Virus record (IMG/VR): IMGVR_UViG_3300035698_006802
Location: 1 to 64,000 of that record
Source: a virus
Length of the DNA: 64,000 bases
Direction: 5' to 3' (one strand)
This document shows positions 62,360-64,000 of this stretch, piece by piece (position 1 is the stretch's first letter; the number at the start of each line of letters is the position of its first letter). The notes under the pieces were generated by a model. The model made no database searches, was not told where the DNA came from, and saw only the letters and a program-made list of their open reading frames with translations. Made by a program: the position numbers and the translations under genes.

Positions 62360-64000
62360 GCAAGAAGGGCAAGCAAATGGATGTGCTCGGAGAGACCATC
62401 CTCCCTGCAGACCTGTTCACTCCCACTTTGGGAAGCAACTGGGGTCTCGATGGTTACCCGGATATGGATTATGGGATGGGTGTCCTTGAGGGGCTGTTCC
62501 CTTCGGACACTGCAGGTATCCCAGAGGGTCTGACTCCGAAGGAAGCCTCAGAGAGGGAAGCCGCCACGTTCATGGACACTGATTCGAGTCGGGGGATGGA
62601 CCTCTCAGAGATGATGAAGGAGGGAGGTCTTGCAGACCTTTCTTGGCTTGATCTGAACGAGCAGGATCCTGACCGCCTTCCCAAGAATCCCGTCAATCTG
62701 GCAATTCCCGAGCTGGAGGAAGCCTGGGGTGTCAATCGCCGCACTGATGGTGTGCATCTCGTAGCCAATGTGGACATCGAGAAGGCCCGGTACGACGAGG
62801 GCATCAAGAACGGTTCGAAGCCTTCCCACAAGTTCTCACAGACAGATCTCCTTCGTGTGGTCCGCAAGGCCATGCGGCGTTCCACTGTCGGACATGACCT
62901 GACAGCAATCCTGAAGGAAGCCGCTGAGACCCTTGGTGCGGAAGCTCCTCGCATCCGGCGTGCAATGCAGGTGGTCAAGGCTGAGCACGGTCTTGTGGGC
63001 AACGTGTTCATTCGGGCAGCTGCGTTTCCTGGTATCGAGCAGGGCAAGTGGGCGAAGACTCTCAAGGGTCTGAACGCCAACTACATCATCATGGATGGGC
63101 GCACCCTCACTGGGTCTGTCAACGTCCACAACAGCTACTTCAAGGGAAAGAAGGCTGTCCTCCAGGTGCCCTGGAAAGAGGCCCTGGCACACTACAAGCC
63201 TTACCTGGAAGCATCAGGACACAAGGTCGCAGAAGGGGACCCCAAGAGTTCTCTCCGTGCCGCTTTCCTGTCGCACTCCACGAAGGTGTCAACAACCAAC
63301 ACTCCTCGCCCCACCCACAAGGCACCTGCACAGCGGATCAGCGGGAAGCAGGCACGCAAGGAGCTGAGGGCAGCAGCCAACACTCCTCGTCGGGTCGTAG
63401 ACCCCGCGGTCAATCGGAAGTTCAAGGCTCGTCAGGCAGCAATGTCGAAGATCAACGCCTGGGCTTCCTCTGGGTTGCTGGCAAACGATGAAGCACAGAA
63501 GGTGATTCAGTCGGGTGCAGGCCCTCTCCATATGCTCAGTGCAGCAGCAGACATGGTGCTGGGTGCAGAGACTGCCAAGTATTCGGGAATCGAGAATGAC
63601 CTGAGACCCACGGTGGAAGCCTCGGTGGAGAAGGTCAAGGCAGCGATTGCTTTTGCAAAGAAGTTCAATGCCGGCCAGCAGGCAAAGGTCGATGGTCTTG
63701 TTGCAGAGCGTAAGCAGTCCACAACTCGTGAGGCCCGCCAGATCAAGGCTGCTCGGGTGTTGGTTGCCAAGATCACGAATGCCATCGACAAGGGTGTTCG
63801 AGGTCAGCCTCTCCGGGATCTCATCCTCCGCACCATCCCTCGGGATCAGGTTCGTGTAGCTTCGAAGCTTCTGAACCCCGTGCTGAAGAAGACAGGAGCC
63901 TTGGAAGACTCCCCGGGCTCGCACAATAGCTACACTGGTAGGCAGTACCGGCCCGCCCCACAGCGGGTCAGCTCGGTGACTCCACACGCCAATGAGACCA
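62356..64000 (+). CDS. large virion-like protein, runs off the window
   Basis: An open frame from ATG 62356 to the right edge without a stop (at least 548 residues). It starts MSKKGKQMDVLGETILPADL. Residues 150-260 are alpha/beta (FSQTDLLRVVRKAMRRSTVG, LVGNVFIRAAAFPGIEQGKW, LNANYIIMDGRTLTGSVNVH). From about 300 on it is very basic and helical, with an Ala/Lys-rich coil (EASVEKVKAAIAFAKKFNAG ... RQIKAARVLVAKITNAID). Such long basic helical proteins are often virion-internal or injected, but no family match is claimed. Confidence 0.75.
   Translation, partial: MSKKGKQMDVLGETILPADLFTPTLGSNWGLDGYPDMDYGMGVLEGLFPSDTAGIPEGLTPKEASEREAATFMDTDSSRGMDLSEMMKEGGLADLSWLDLNEQDPDRLPKNPVNLAIPELEEAWGVNRRTDGVHLVANVDIEKARYDEGIKNGSKPSHKFSQTDLLRVVRKAMRRSTVGHDLTAILKEAAETLGAEAPRIRRAMQVVKAEHGLVGNVFIRAAAFPGIEQGKWAKTLKGLNANYIIMDGRTLTGSVNVHNSYFKGKKAVLQVPWKEALAHYKPYLEASGHKVAEGDPKSSLRAAFLSHSTKVSTTNTPRPTHKAPAQRISGKQARKELRAAANTPRRVVDPAVNRKFKARQAAMSKINAWASSGLLANDEAQKVIQSGAGPLHMLSAAADMVLGAETAKYSGIENDLRPTVEASVEKVKAAIAFAKKFNAGQQAKVDGLVAERKQSTTREARQIKAARVLVAKITNAIDKGVRGQPLRDLILRTIPRDQVRVASKLLNPVLKKTGALEDSPGSHNSYTGRQYRPAPQRVSSVTPHANET

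Overview
The window looks like part of a large, lytic-type bacteriophage genome of moderately high GC. The reasons are densely packed genes with ATGA, GTGA and TGATG stop/start overlaps, a tRNA array whose members encode their own CCA ends, a nearly complete phage-encoded replisome, fibre-like proteins with beta-rich repeats, and many small Cys-rich proteins of unknown function. No capsid, portal, terminase or integrase gene is visible here, so the phage assignment is an inference. The host cannot be named. The coenzyme B12-dependent ribonucleotide reductase and the bacterial-type clamp and clamp loader say only that the host is a bacterium.

Layout. (1) 1-2780: a leftward array of nine tRNA genes (Asp, Lys, Thr, three Gly, His, two Arg), interrupted by two small leftward genes and a rightward trio of small proteins, two of them with membrane segments. 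(2) 2780-13675: leftward accessory genes, including a GNAT acetyltransferase, a metallophosphoesterase, several zinc-ribbon proteins, a RelA/SpoT-type HD hydrolase with an XRE regulator, and a CobS-like AAA+/CobT-like VWA pair whose VWA partner carries a huge Ser/Asp/Glu-rich linker. (3) 13781-14717: two rightward genes. (4) 14714-23043: one leftward operon joining NAD+ salvage (nicotinate phosphoribosyltransferase, NAD synthetase, nicotinamidase, Nudix/NrtR-like protein) to a TerY-P-like triad (VWA protein, PP2C phosphatase, protein kinase). (5) 23206-31861: a mixture of virion-like genes (a C39-type peptidase and a repeat protein), DNA-binding proteins and a sigma-like factor. (6) 31897-57592: replication, recombination and transcription genes, all rightward except one: delta' and delta subunits, class II ribonucleotide reductase, RecD2-like helicase, SSB-like protein, RuvC-like resolvase, RecA, an Rad50/SbcC ATPase split into two genes, SbcD, two paralogous DNA methyltransferases, a RecB/Cas4-like nuclease, a beta clamp, a DnaG-like primase, DnaX, a NusG-like factor and a sigma region-4-like protein. 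(7) 57652-64000: rightward virion-like genes, the last running off the window.

Three classes of promoter-like sequence can be seen. There are sigma70-like promoters at 2559-2587, 23081-23108 and 31897-31925. A bipartite element, TTTCAA-N12-CGCGTAGTA, lies only upstream of leftward genes (six close copies and one variant). A CGGTrTyTkyTCTATA element lies upstream of three rightward, virion-like genes. The window encodes two proteins with sigma-like helix-turn-helix regions and a NusG-like protein, so phage-controlled transcription is plausible.

The most unusual content is the joint NAD+ salvage/TerY-P operon, the split Rad50, the complete bacterial-type clamp loader, and a phage metallopeptidase-family protein with a broken metal motif. 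All functions rest on motif reading by eye. No database search was run.
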